A DNA stretch of 12,916 bases from an uncultured Lachnospiraceae bacterium (GTDB lineage: Bacteria > Bacillota > Clostridia > Lachnospirales > Lachnospiraceae): NCBI GenBank assembly GCA_946611525.1, contig CAMODS010000017.1, positions 1 through 12,916 on the forward strand. The letters are read 5' to 3'. The notes beneath the pieces are model-generated. The model did no database searches, was not told the DNA's origin, and was given only the letters and a program-made list of their open reading frames with translations. Shown in pieces: positions 5,812 through 12,081 of this stretch; positions within the stretch are counted from its first letter, which is position 1, and the number at the start of each line of letters is the position of its first letter. Made by a program: the position numbers and the translations under genes.

Positions 5812-7212
5812 ATGGGTGTTAAGATAACAGAAACAGTTTTGCGCGATGCACATCAGTCTCTTATAGCTACCCGCATGACTACCGAGCAGATGCTGCCCAT
5901 CGTGGACAAGATGGACCAGGTTGGCTATAACGCAGTGGAGTGCTGGGGAGGCGCTACCTTTGATGCATGCCTGCGCTTTTTAAAAGAGGATCCCTGGGTA
6001 CGTCTTAGAAAGCTGCGTGATGGTTTTAAAAACACAAAGCTTCAGATGCTTTTCAGAGGTCAGAACATCTTAGGTTACAAGCCCTATGCAGATGACGTGG
6101 TTGAGTACTTTGTTCAAAAGTCTCTTGCCAACGGCATAGATATCATCAGGATCTTTGACTGCTTAAACGATATCAGAAACCTTGAGACAGCTGTTAAGGC
6201 ATGTAACAGGGAAAAGGGACATGCACAGGTGGCTTTGTCCTACACTCTCGGTGATGCGTACACATTAGAATACTGGATGGATATGGCAAAGCGTATCGAG
6301 GATATGGGTGCTGATTCCATTTGTATCAAGGATATGGCAGGACTTCTGGTCCCCAAGGCTGCCGATGAGCTTGTTCGTGCTCTTAAGTCCGCTACCAAGC
6401 TTCCTATCGAGCTTCATACCCACTACACCTCTGGTGTGGCTTCCATGACTCTTATGAAGGCTGTAGAAGCAGGCTGCGACATCATCGACACAGCCATGTC
6501 ACCCTTCGCACTGGGTACATCCCAGCCTGCTACAGAGGTTATGGTTGAGGCCTTTAAGGGTACCGAGTATGATACAGGTCTTGATCTTAAGCTTTTATGC
6601 GAGATCGGAGAGTACTTTGCTCCCATCCGCCAGGAGTGCCTTGATTCCGGTCTTATGAACCCCAAGGTACTTGGAGTCAACATCAAGACTCTTCAGTATC
6701 AGGTTCCCGGCGGTATGCTTTCAAACCTGCTTTCCCAGCTTAAAGAGCAGGGCAAGGAAGATAAGTTTAATGAGGTGCTTGAGGAGGTTCCCCGCGTGCG
6801 TAAGGACCTTGGCGAGCCGCCTTTGGTTACACCTTCATCCCAGATCGTTGGTACCCAGGCCGTGTTTAATGTACTGATGGGTGAGCGCTACAAGGTTGCT
6901 ACCAACGAGACCAAGGACATCCTGTTAGGTAAGTATGGTCAGACAGTAAAGCCCTTCAACCCCGAGGTCGTTGACAAGGTTTTGGGCGAGGATAAAAAGA
7001 ATGCAATTTCCTGCAGACCTGCTGATCTTATAGAGCCTCAGCTTAAGTCTATCGAGGAGGAGATGAAGCAGTGGAAACAGCAGGATGAGGACGTGCTTTC
7101 TTATGCGCTTTTCCCTCAGGTTGCAACTGATTTCTTCAAGTATCGTCAGGCGCAGCAGACAGGTGTGGATCCTGCCAAAGCAGACACGGAAAACAAGGCT
7201 TATCCGGTATAA
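5812..7212 (+). CDS. oadA: Carboxyltransferase of OadA / pyruvate carboxylase subunit B / transcarboxylase 5S type
   Basis: The product has 466 residues from ATG 5812, which follows AAAGGAGA. The frame extends upstream to 5725, but that part lies in the structured spacer. It shows the DRE-TIM-like carboxyltransferase barrel: TVLRDAHQSLIATRM near residues 8-22 supplies the metal-binding Asp; CIKDMAGLL near 178-186 supplies the Lys that is carbamylated in pyruvate carboxylase; and ELHTHYTSG near 202-210 supplies the two metal-ligand His. VTPSSQIVGTQAVF near 340-353 holds the catalytic Thr region. The protein ends with the PYC/OADA conserved domain. It stops before any biotinyl domain, unlike full OadA or PycB, so it resembles the Propionibacterium transcarboxylase 5S subunit. 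The expected reaction is carboxyl transfer between biotin and pyruvate/oxaloacetate in the cytoplasm. Biotin would come from the carrier encoded at 4090-4452. It is the last operon gene, followed by a terminator at 7347-7380. Confidence 0.92.
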   Translation: MGVKITETVLRDAHQSLIATRMTTEQMLPIVDKMDQVGYNAVECWGGATFDACLRFLKEDPWVRLRKLRDGFKNTKLQMLFRGQNILGYKPYADDVVEYFVQKSLANGIDIIRIFDCLNDIRNLETAVKACNREKGHAQVALSYTLGDAYTLEYWMDMAKRIEDMGADSICIKDMAGLLVPKAADELVRALKSATKLPIELHTHYTSGVASMTLMKAVEAGCDIIDTAMSPFALGTSQPATEVMVEAFKGTEYDTGLDLKLLCEIGEYFAPIRQECLDSGLMNPKVLGVNIKTLQYQVPGGMLSNLLSQLKEQGKEDKFNEVLEEVPRVRKDLGEPPLVTPSSQIVGTQAVFNVLMGERYKVATNETKDILLGKYGQTVKPFNPEVVDKVLGEDKKNAISCRPADLIEPQLKSIEEEMKQWKQQDEDVLSYALFPQVATDFFKYRQAQQTGVDPAKADTENKAYPV

Positions 7213-7346
7213 AATACACTGTGTCCGTTTTGTGACCATTGGTGTGATATAGTAAATAAGGTTGTGGAGAACATCCACGATTTGACATATTTTCGTTCAT
7301 AGGAGATTGCTCCTTGACGGAATTGTGTTCCATATTTCCTCAATAT

Positions 7347-7380
7347 GAAAGGGAGCGGCTTGCCGCTTCCTTTCGTTTTA
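7347..7380 (+). terminator. Strong intrinsic terminator of the carboxyltransferase/Na+ pump operon
   Basis: GAAAGGGAGCGG (7347-7358) pairs with CCGCTTCCTTTC (7363-7374) in a 12-bp stem with one G-T wobble and the tetraloop CTTG. GTTTTA follows. It lies about 135 bp after the oadA stop. Confidence 0.85.
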
Positions 7381-7389
7381 TGATATACT
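7360..7389 (+). promoter_or_regulatory. Extended -10 promoter overlapping the terminator
   Basis: TATACT (7384-7389) is preceded by TG at 7381-7382, a perfect extended -10. An 18-bp spacer leads back to TTGCCG (7360-7365), a 4/6 match to the -35 box that lies inside the terminator hairpin. Transcription would start near 7396, just ahead of the GGAGGAGA ribosome binding site. Confidence 0.6.
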
Positions 7390-7400
7390 TATGGGTAATG

Positions 7401-7408
7401 GGAGGAGA
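7401..7408 (+). promoter_or_regulatory. Ribosome binding site that decides the start at 7415
   Basis: GGAGGAGA sits six bases before ATG 7415. The in-frame ATG at 7391 lies upstream of this site and before the predicted transcription start, so it is not used if the promoter call is right. Confidence 0.7.
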
Positions 7409-7414
7409 GAGAAT

Positions 7415-7972
7415 ATGGCAGATTTAAGACCCGTCAGCGGATTTTTGTTTTCAAATACAGAGGAGATCAATGCCGCAAAGAAGGAAGCCAAGGCAGTACA
7501 GTATCTTGAGGAACGTTTAAAGGGCAGGACACCTGAAGCTGCAAGGAGTATGTATGAACAGATCTTAAGTCAGGGACTTTTTCATACCGCTGTCGGTTAC
7601 TCTTTTTTAAAGGAGCTTCAGGATAGCCTCATTGCCAGCGGTATGACAGAGGTTTCACCGATACCTGTGGACAATGTGGTAATTAAACAGGCTGAGGCGG
7701 CTCCATTGCCTGATGCAGGAAGCGCTCCCAATCCCAGACTTGAAAAAAAGCTTAAAAACCTGTCTTCACAGCTTTCAACCATGAGGATTGTAGCTGTTGT
7801 GTGTATAGTTATGGTCATATCTATGTTTGCCATTACACTTACATCAAAGTCTCCCACGATCCTGGATTATGAAACCAAGATTTTAGACAAATATGCCACA
7901 TGGGAGCAGGAACTTACCGAGAGGGAGGCGGCGGTTTCCGCAAGGGAAGCAGATCTCGGGATAGTCCGGTGA
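7415..7972 (+). CDS. Single-pass membrane protein of unknown function, upstream of a two-component system
   Basis: The product has 185 residues from ATG 7415 and I do not recognise the family. Residues 1-85 are a soluble, helical, charged region (INAAKKEAKAVQYLEERLKG, then SMYEQILSQGLFHTAVGYSF). Residues of about 86-105 are Ala/Pro-rich and variable. Residues 106-122 form a basic helix, and one transmembrane segment lies at about 124-143 (IVAVVCIVMVISMFAITL). A short C-terminal stretch of about 40 residues has heptad-like character (KYATWEQELTEREAAVSARE) and may form a coiled coil. There is no signal peptide, so the N-terminus is probably cytoplasmic and the tail outside. It is the first gene of a unit with a response regulator (24 bp downstream) and a kinase, so an accessory sensing or scaffolding role is possible but only inferred from position. 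Confidence 0.8.
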   Translation: MADLRPVSGFLFSNTEEINAAKKEAKAVQYLEERLKGRTPEAARSMYEQILSQGLFHTAVGYSFLKELQDSLIASGMTEVSPIPVDNVVIKQAEAAPLPDAGSAPNPRLEKKLKNLSSQLSTMRIVAVVCIVMVISMFAITLTSKSPTILDYETKILDKYATWEQELTEREAAVSAREADLGIVR

Positions 7973-7982
7973 ACCCCGGACT
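7963..7982 (+). other. Hairpin enclosing the stop codon between the membrane protein and response regulator genes
   Basis: AGTCCGG (7963-7969) pairs perfectly with CCGGACT (7976-7982). The six-base loop TGAACC contains the TGA stop. No U tract follows, and the AGGAG of the next gene begins five bases later. It could modulate translation coupling or mRNA stability within the operon. Confidence 0.5.
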
Positions 7983-7996
7983 TAATAGGAGTATTT

Positions 7997-8680
7997 ATGA
8001 GTCAGAAGATTTTAGTTGTAGATGATGAGATGCGGCTTCGAAAGCTGGTTCACGACTTTTTGGTTCGGGCAGATTATGAGGTTATAGAGGCAGCTGACGG
8101 GCAGGAAGCCTTAAATATATTTTATGCCAACAGTGACCTTTCACTTATCATTTTAGATGTGATGATGCCGAAAAAAAACGGCTACGAAGTCCTTACTGAG
8201 ATCAGGCAGGAGTCCAATATCCCTGTTATCATGCTGACAGCAAAGGGTGAAGAGGATGATGAGCTAAAAGGCTTTTCATCCGGTGCGGACGAGTATATTT
8301 CTAAGCCATTTTCTCCAAAGGTTTTGGTTGCCCGGGTGCAGGCGGTCTTAAAAAGAGCCGGAGGTTCTCTGGCTTCCGAGGATTCTGTTATTTCCATTGG
8401 AGGCATCGATCTTTCCGTGGATGCCCATGAGGTGCATATAGACGGTAAGAGGATAGAGCTTTCTGTCAAAGAATTTGAGCTTTTGGAATACTTTATTAAA
8501 AATCGGGGACTTGCTCTTTCCCGTGAAAAGATATTAAGCTCAGTCTGGGATTACGATTATTTTGGGGACGCCAGGACCATAGATACCCATGTGAAAAAGC
8601 TACGCAGCAAGATGGGTGACAAGGGATCCTACATCAAGACCATCTGGGGTATGGGGTATAAATTTGAGATCGAAGAATAG
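7997..8680 (+). CDS. OmpR/PhoB-family response regulator
   Basis: This 227-residue cytoplasmic regulator has an N-terminal receiver domain (about 1-118). It carries the acidic pocket DDE at 9-11, the phospho-acceptor Asp54 in ILDVMMP, the switch Thr81 (MLTAK) and Lys103 (ISKPF). A linker of about 15 residues follows. The C-terminal winged-helix DNA-binding domain (about 130-225) has the typical ELSVKEFELLEYF, RGLALSREKILSSVWDYDY and ARTIDTHVKKLRSKMGDKG blocks. All key residues are present. AGGAG at 7987-7991 precedes ATG 7997. The adjacent kinase overlaps its 3' end, so phosphorylation by that kinase is expected. The target genes and signal cannot be read from the sequence. Confidence 0.95.
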   Translation: MSQKILVVDDEMRLRKLVHDFLVRADYEVIEAADGQEALNIFYANSDLSLIILDVMMPKKNGYEVLTEIRQESNIPVIMLTAKGEEDDELKGFSSGADEYISKPFSPKVLVARVQAVLKRAGGSLASEDSVISIGGIDLSVDAHEVHIDGKRIELSVKEFELLEYFIKNRGLALSREKILSSVWDYDYFGDARTIDTHVKKLRSKMGDKGSYIKTIWGMGYKFEIEE

Positions 8681-10016
8681 AAGTATCAGAAAGAGGATAG
8701 CCACAGCCATTATAGGCGTGGTGATCGGTGTTATTGCCTTAGTCTGTATTCTAAATACCACACTTTTGGGTTTTTTCTATACACTCCACAAGACCGACAA
8801 AATGATAAAAGCATACAATGTGATAGATTCCGGTGCCAAAAGCTCAAAGCTCTACGATGAAAGCTTCGAGCTTACGCTTGAAAAGCTGGCAAGCAATGAG
8901 AATCTGTCTTTTTTGGTTATGACTGCCGACGGTACCGTGATAATCTCCAGTCAGGATCACATCGACTTTTTGTTAAGCCAGATGTATATGACCATGCTTG
9001 GAGAAAACGATGACAGCTTCTGGGGCAGTGAAGAGACGGAAAACTACAGCATAAAAAGGATCCGGGACGACAGATTCGGTGAGGATTACCTTGTGCTTTG
9101 GGGCACACTTTCTGACGGAAATATCATCATGATGCGTACTGCAGTGGCAGGCATGAAGGAAAGTGCCTTAGTCACAAACAGATTTATTTTGGTTGTTGGC
9201 CTTTTAGCTATTGGTGTGGCCGGGCTCGTGGCGTTTTTCCTCTCCAGGGTTATGGAGCGTACCATTCAGGAGCTTACTGATGAAAATGAAAAGCTGGCAA
9301 GGGACATTGAGCTTAAAGAAGAGTCCGAGAAGATGCGAAAGGAGTTTATAAGCAACGTATCCCATGAATTGAAGACTCCCATTGCCGTGATCCAGGGTTA
9401 TGCTGAGGGGCTGGCCGATGACGTGGCAGACGATCCCGAAAGCCGTAAATACTATGCCGATGTCATAGTGGATGAGGCATCAAAGATGAATACCATGGTG
9501 CGTCAGCTTTTGGCTCTCAATCAGCTTGAGTATGGCGAAAACAATATGAATCCTGAAAGAGTTTACTTGAATGAGCTGATATCATCGGTTGTCAGTGCCA
9601 ACGAGATCCTGGCATCACAAAACAATGTTACGATAAAGGTGCCGGACTTTGAAGACACCTATGTATTGACAGACGAGTTTTTTACGGAGCAGGTTTTGAC
9701 CAATTACCTTACCAATGCCATCCACTATGCCAAAAACGAAAAGGTCATAAGCATAAAGGTGACAGATCAGGATAAGGATGTAAGGGTGAGTGTATTTAAT
9801 ACCGGAGACCCGATCCCTGCTGATGCTTTGGATCATATCTGGGAGAAGTTTTACAAGGTGGATGCTGCCAGGACCAGAGAGTATGGGGGTAGCGGCATAG
9901 GTCTTTCTGTGGTAAAAGCTGTGATGGACAGCCTTAAAAAAGAATGTGGCGTTAAGAATTTTGACAACGGGGTGGAATTCTGGTTTGAGCTGGATAAATA
10001 CGAGGCCTTACAGTAA
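8664..10016 (+). CDS. Membrane sensor histidine kinase (VanS-like, HisKA/HATPase_c)
   Basis: The product has about 450 residues from TTG 8664, which overlaps the response regulator end by 17 bp. An alternative GTG at 8616 would overlap it by 65 bp; no ATG is suitable. I prefer TTG because the product then begins RSKNRSIRKRIATAI just before transmembrane helix 1 (about 12-33), the usual layout. An extracellular sensor region of about 140 residues follows, then transmembrane helix 2 near 173-194 and a coiled linker (TDENEKLARDIELKEESEKM). The HisKA motif FISNVSHELKTPIAVIQGYA has phospho-acceptor His234. ATP-binding elements are YLTNAIHYA (N box), VFNTGDPIP (G1), IWEKFYKVDAAR (F box) and YGGSGIGLSVVKAVM (G2). 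All are intact. It is translationally coupled to the response regulator, its probable partner. The signal is unknown. Confidence 0.92.
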   Translation: MRSKNRSIRKRIATAIIGVVIGVIALVCILNTTLLGFFYTLHKTDKMIKAYNVIDSGAKSSKLYDESFELTLEKLASNENLSFLVMTADGTVIISSQDHIDFLLSQMYMTMLGENDDSFWGSEETENYSIKRIRDDRFGEDYLVLWGTLSDGNIIMMRTAVAGMKESALVTNRFILVVGLLAIGVAGLVAFFLSRVMERTIQELTDENEKLARDIELKEESEKMRKEFISNVSHELKTPIAVIQGYAEGLADDVADDPESRKYYADVIVDEASKMNTMVRQLLALNQLEYGENNMNPERVYLNELISSVVSANEILASQNNVTIKVPDFEDTYVLTDEFFTEQVLTNYLTNAIHYAKNEKVISIKVTDQDKDVRVSVFNTGDPIPADALDHIWEKFYKVDAARTREYGGSGIGLSVVKAVMDSLKKECGVKNFDNGVEFWFELDKYEALQ

Positions 10017-10034
10017 ATGTTTCACAAAATAATG

Positions 10035-10063
10035 TTGAATAATAAACCGAGAAATGATACCAT
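10035..10063 (+). promoter_or_regulatory. Possible promoter immediately upstream of the lipoprotein gene
   Basis: TTGAAT (10035-10040) and TACCAT (10058-10063) are 17 bp apart, and a TG at 10055-10056 makes an extended -10. The predicted transcription start is about 10070, which is the A of the ATG. The -10 is only a 4/6 match. Confidence 0.4.
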
Positions 10064-10069
10064 ATTATC

Positions 10070-10897
10070 ATGAATTCAGCTAAACGAAAAAAGATCATAT
10101 TTCTTTGTCTGACGATAATCTGCGGGCTGGTCTTTGGAGGATGCGCCCATGTCTATGAGCTTTCCGAGGAGGATGAAAAGCAGATCGCGATATATTGCGC
10201 CCGTGCCACGTCCAAATACAACAGGACTCTTCAGCAGGGAGCTGTCAATGTACGTGAAGATACTTCCGAAGAGGGTGCCACTACCAAAAGCAGGATATTT
10301 GATGATGTGACAGCCAGCGACAGCATAGGCTTTGATGAGGATGTCAGTGATGTGGATGGAGGAGACGATATCAGTGATATTCCCGAGCCCATATCCGGTG
10401 ATACAGGAGATATCGGTGATACGAATATCCCGGACATTGATGATATGGATACAGACGGCGAGTCGGAAGCGCTTATCAGCAAAAATGCCCCAGGCCTTGG
10501 ACATGCTTTGGGTATGCCTGAGCTTAAGTTTTCTTTTGTTAAGGCTCAGGACGTCACCAACTACAGTTTTGACGGATATTTTGATCTTTCACCGTCTGCA
10601 GGCAACCATTTTCTGGTACTTGAGTTCAAGGTTAAAAACACCTCCGATGAAGACATCGAGCTTAATATTCCTAACATGGGTGTTTCCTTCAGGGCTACAG
10701 TGGACGGTGCAGCCAATACCTCGGACAGGACCATTTTACTTAACGATTTAAGCAGCTTTAACGGTACCATAAAGGCACATAAAAAGCAGAACATGGTGCT
10801 TTTATTCCAATTTGGTCCGGAGTACTTAAAAGATCTTAGTAACGTAAAATTACAGGTCATATCCGGTGAGGAAAAGACGCTGGTAGAAATGCGTTAA
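10070..10897 (+). CDS. Lipoprotein with Asp-rich linker and DUF4352-like domain
   Basis: The product has 275 residues. A signal peptide (SAKRKK, then a hydrophobic stretch) ends in the lipobox VFGGC with Cys25 as the likely lipidation site, so the protein should be anchored outside the membrane. Residues of about 30-60 contain SKYNRTLQQGA. Residues of about 78-130 are extremely rich in Asp, Gly, Ile and Ser (repeats such as DISDI and GDTGDIGDT), forming an acidic linker. Residues of about 145-275 look like the immunoglobulin-like DUF4352 domain of Firmicute lipoproteins: HFLVLEFKVKNTSDEDIEL, then beta-rich segments ending in a short VEMR tail. The start is fixed because an in-frame TGA lies 15 bp upstream and no other start precedes the signal peptide. 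No Shine-Dalgarno is visible. Function is unknown. The kinase upstream and CheV downstream do not indicate one. Confidence 0.82.
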   Translation: MNSAKRKKIIFLCLTIICGLVFGGCAHVYELSEEDEKQIAIYCARATSKYNRTLQQGAVNVREDTSEEGATTKSRIFDDVTASDSIGFDEDVSDVDGGDDISDIPEPISGDTGDIGDTNIPDIDDMDTDGESEALISKNAPGLGHALGMPELKFSFVKAQDVTNYSFDGYFDLSPSAGNHFLVLEFKVKNTSDEDIELNIPNMGVSFRATVDGAANTSDRTILLNDLSSFNGTIKAHKKQNMVLLFQFGPEYLKDLSNVKLQVISGEEKTLVEMR

Positions 10898-10901
10898 ATA
10901 G

Positions 10902-10930
10902 TTGATTTTCAAAGATGATTTGATTATAAT
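10902..10930 (+). promoter_or_regulatory. Consensus sigma-A promoter of cheV
   Basis: TTGATT (10902-10907) and a perfect TATAAT (10925-10930) are spaced 17 bp apart. Transcription would begin near 10937, giving a leader of about 62 nt. No flagellar sigma-28 promoter pattern is seen. The promoter begins four bases after the lipoprotein stop, and no terminator separates them. Confidence 0.8.
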
Positions 10931-10939
10931 TAAGTAAGT

Positions 10940-10977
10940 TATGGTAGTTTCTCGGGGGTTTTACCGGGTTTACTATA
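10940..10977 (+). other. Structured leader hairpin of cheV
   Basis: TATGGTAG (10940-10947) pairs with TTACTATA (10970-10977, including two G-T wobbles). Inside it CTCGG (10951-10955) can pair with CCGGG (10964-10968, one wobble). The fold lies between the predicted transcription start and the GGGAGGAG ribosome binding site near 10986-10993. It could tune mRNA stability or translation. It matches no riboswitch I recognise. Confidence 0.4.
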
Positions 10978-10998
10978 GAATTACTGGGAGGAGAATGT

Positions 10999-11916
10999 AT
11001 GGATACTAATATTTTGTTGGAGTCCGGCACCAATGAACTGGAGATACTTGAGTTCAAGGTTGCGGACAATTATTACGGGATCAACGTTGCAAAGATCCGT
11101 GAGATTCTTACTTATCAGCATGTTACACCGGTTCCCAATGCCCATCCTTTTGTAGAGGGTATATTTATGCCGAGAGACACCATGATATCTGTTATCAATC
11201 TTCGTCGTTGTCTTGGTTACGAGGACGATCCCAATATCGTGGGACTTTTCTTCATTACAAATTTCAACAACCTCAATACAGCATTCCATGTTGACGAGGT
11301 TTTAGGTATCCACCGTGTATCCTGGGAAGATATCAATACTCCTGACGGTACGATCCAGTCTGATGACAATGGCGTATCCACCGGTGTTTTAAAGCTTGAG
11401 GATCGTCTGGTAGTTATTCTTGACTTTGAGAAGATCGTATCCGGCATTAATCCTGAGACCGGACTTAAGGTTTCTGATATGGACGGATATGAGCAGCGTG
11501 ACAGGAGCAAGTCACCCATTGTTTTGGCTGAGGATTCAGCACTTCTTTCCAAGCTCATTGTTGAATGTCTTAAGAAGGCAGGCTATACCAACCTTATCAT
11601 CAACGACAATGGTCAAAAGGCTTGGGATTACCTGTGTGAGCGTGAGAAGAACGGCACTGTGCTTCAGGATGTTCACTGTATCATCACTGATATCGAGATG
11701 CCTCAGATGGACGGTCACAGACTCACAAAGCTTGTAAAGAGCAACGACACCATGAAGAACATTCCTGTTATCATCTTCTCGTCCCTTATCAATGAGGAGA
11801 TCAGACGTAAGGGTGAGTCACTTGGAGCCGATGCACAGCTTACCAAGCCCGAGATCGGCAAGCTTGTTGCAGCTGTAGATGAATTAGTTGATAAATACGA
11901 GCACAGCCGCAAGTAA
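10999..11916 (+). CDS. cheV: Chemotaxis coupling protein CheV (CheW domain plus receiver)
   Basis: This 305-residue cytoplasmic protein has a CheW-like domain at about 12-160. Recognisable parts are EILEFKVADNYYGINVAKIR, EILTYQHVTPVPNAHPFVEG and VINLRRCLG, then RLVVILDFEKIV. A C-terminal receiver domain at about 172-300 has the acidic AED pair, phospho-acceptor Asp231 in IITDIEMPQMDG, the switch Ser in IIFSS and a Lys in QLTKPE. This is the classic CheV layout and length. CheV links chemoreceptors to the kinase CheA, and phosphorylation of its receiver is used in adaptation. ATG 10999 follows GGGAGGAG. It has its own promoter and terminator and no other che genes are beside it, so it is probably a single-gene unit. 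Its presence implies a chemotactic, probably flagellated, organism. Confidence 0.95.
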   Translation: MDTNILLESGTNELEILEFKVADNYYGINVAKIREILTYQHVTPVPNAHPFVEGIFMPRDTMISVINLRRCLGYEDDPNIVGLFFITNFNNLNTAFHVDEVLGIHRVSWEDINTPDGTIQSDDNGVSTGVLKLEDRLVVILDFEKIVSGINPETGLKVSDMDGYEQRDRSKSPIVLAEDSALLSKLIVECLKKAGYTNLIINDNGQKAWDYLCEREKNGTVLQDVHCIITDIEMPQMDGHRLTKLVKSNDTMKNIPVIIFSSLINEEIRRKGESLGADAQLTKPEIGKLVAAVDELVDKYEHSRK

Positions 11917-11936
11917 ATGGCGTATTTGATTCCTTG

Positions 11937-11966
11937 GGGGATGTGATATCTTCACATCCCCTTTAT
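11937..11966 (+). terminator. Intrinsic terminator of cheV
   Basis: GGGGATGTGA (11937-11946) pairs perfectly with TCACATCCCC (11952-11961), a 10-bp stem with a five-base loop, followed by TTTATT. It begins 20 bp after the cheV stop. Confidence 0.9.
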
Positions 11967-11987
11967 TAATACCTGCGAGGTTAATGA

Positions 11988-12044
11988 AAGCGAGCGGAGC
12001 GAAGCTTGAATTTAGCGAGCAAGTGTTTCGCTATTATCTCGCTT
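11988..12044. repeat. REP-like GAGCG-rich extended hairpin
   Basis: Three nested inverted segments are visible. AAGCGAG (11988-11994) pairs with CTCGCTT (12038-12044), AGCGAA (11998-12003) with TTCGCT (12027-12032), and GCTTG (12004-12008) with CAAGT (12020-12024, one wobble). AGCGAGC occurs twice in direct orientation (11989 and 12014), which allows alternative folds. A related GAACGAAGTGAAC stretch follows at 12048-12060. Such GAGCG/GAAGC intergenic elements often occur in many copies in Lachnospiraceae genomes; that this one is multicopy is an inference. Confidence 0.65.
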
Positions 12045-12081
12045 AGAGAACGAAGTGAACTTAGTAAACGGAGGTTTGCCG

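Noticed and set aside
7282..7319. TTGACA (7282) and TTGACG (7314) as -35 boxes
   Set aside because: No acceptable -10 lies 16-18 bp downstream of either.
12006..12037. Promoter for the acidic gene (TTGAAT at 12006 and TATTAT at 12032)
   Set aside because: The spacer is 20 bp and both boxes lie within the REP-like palindrome, so the match is probably chance.
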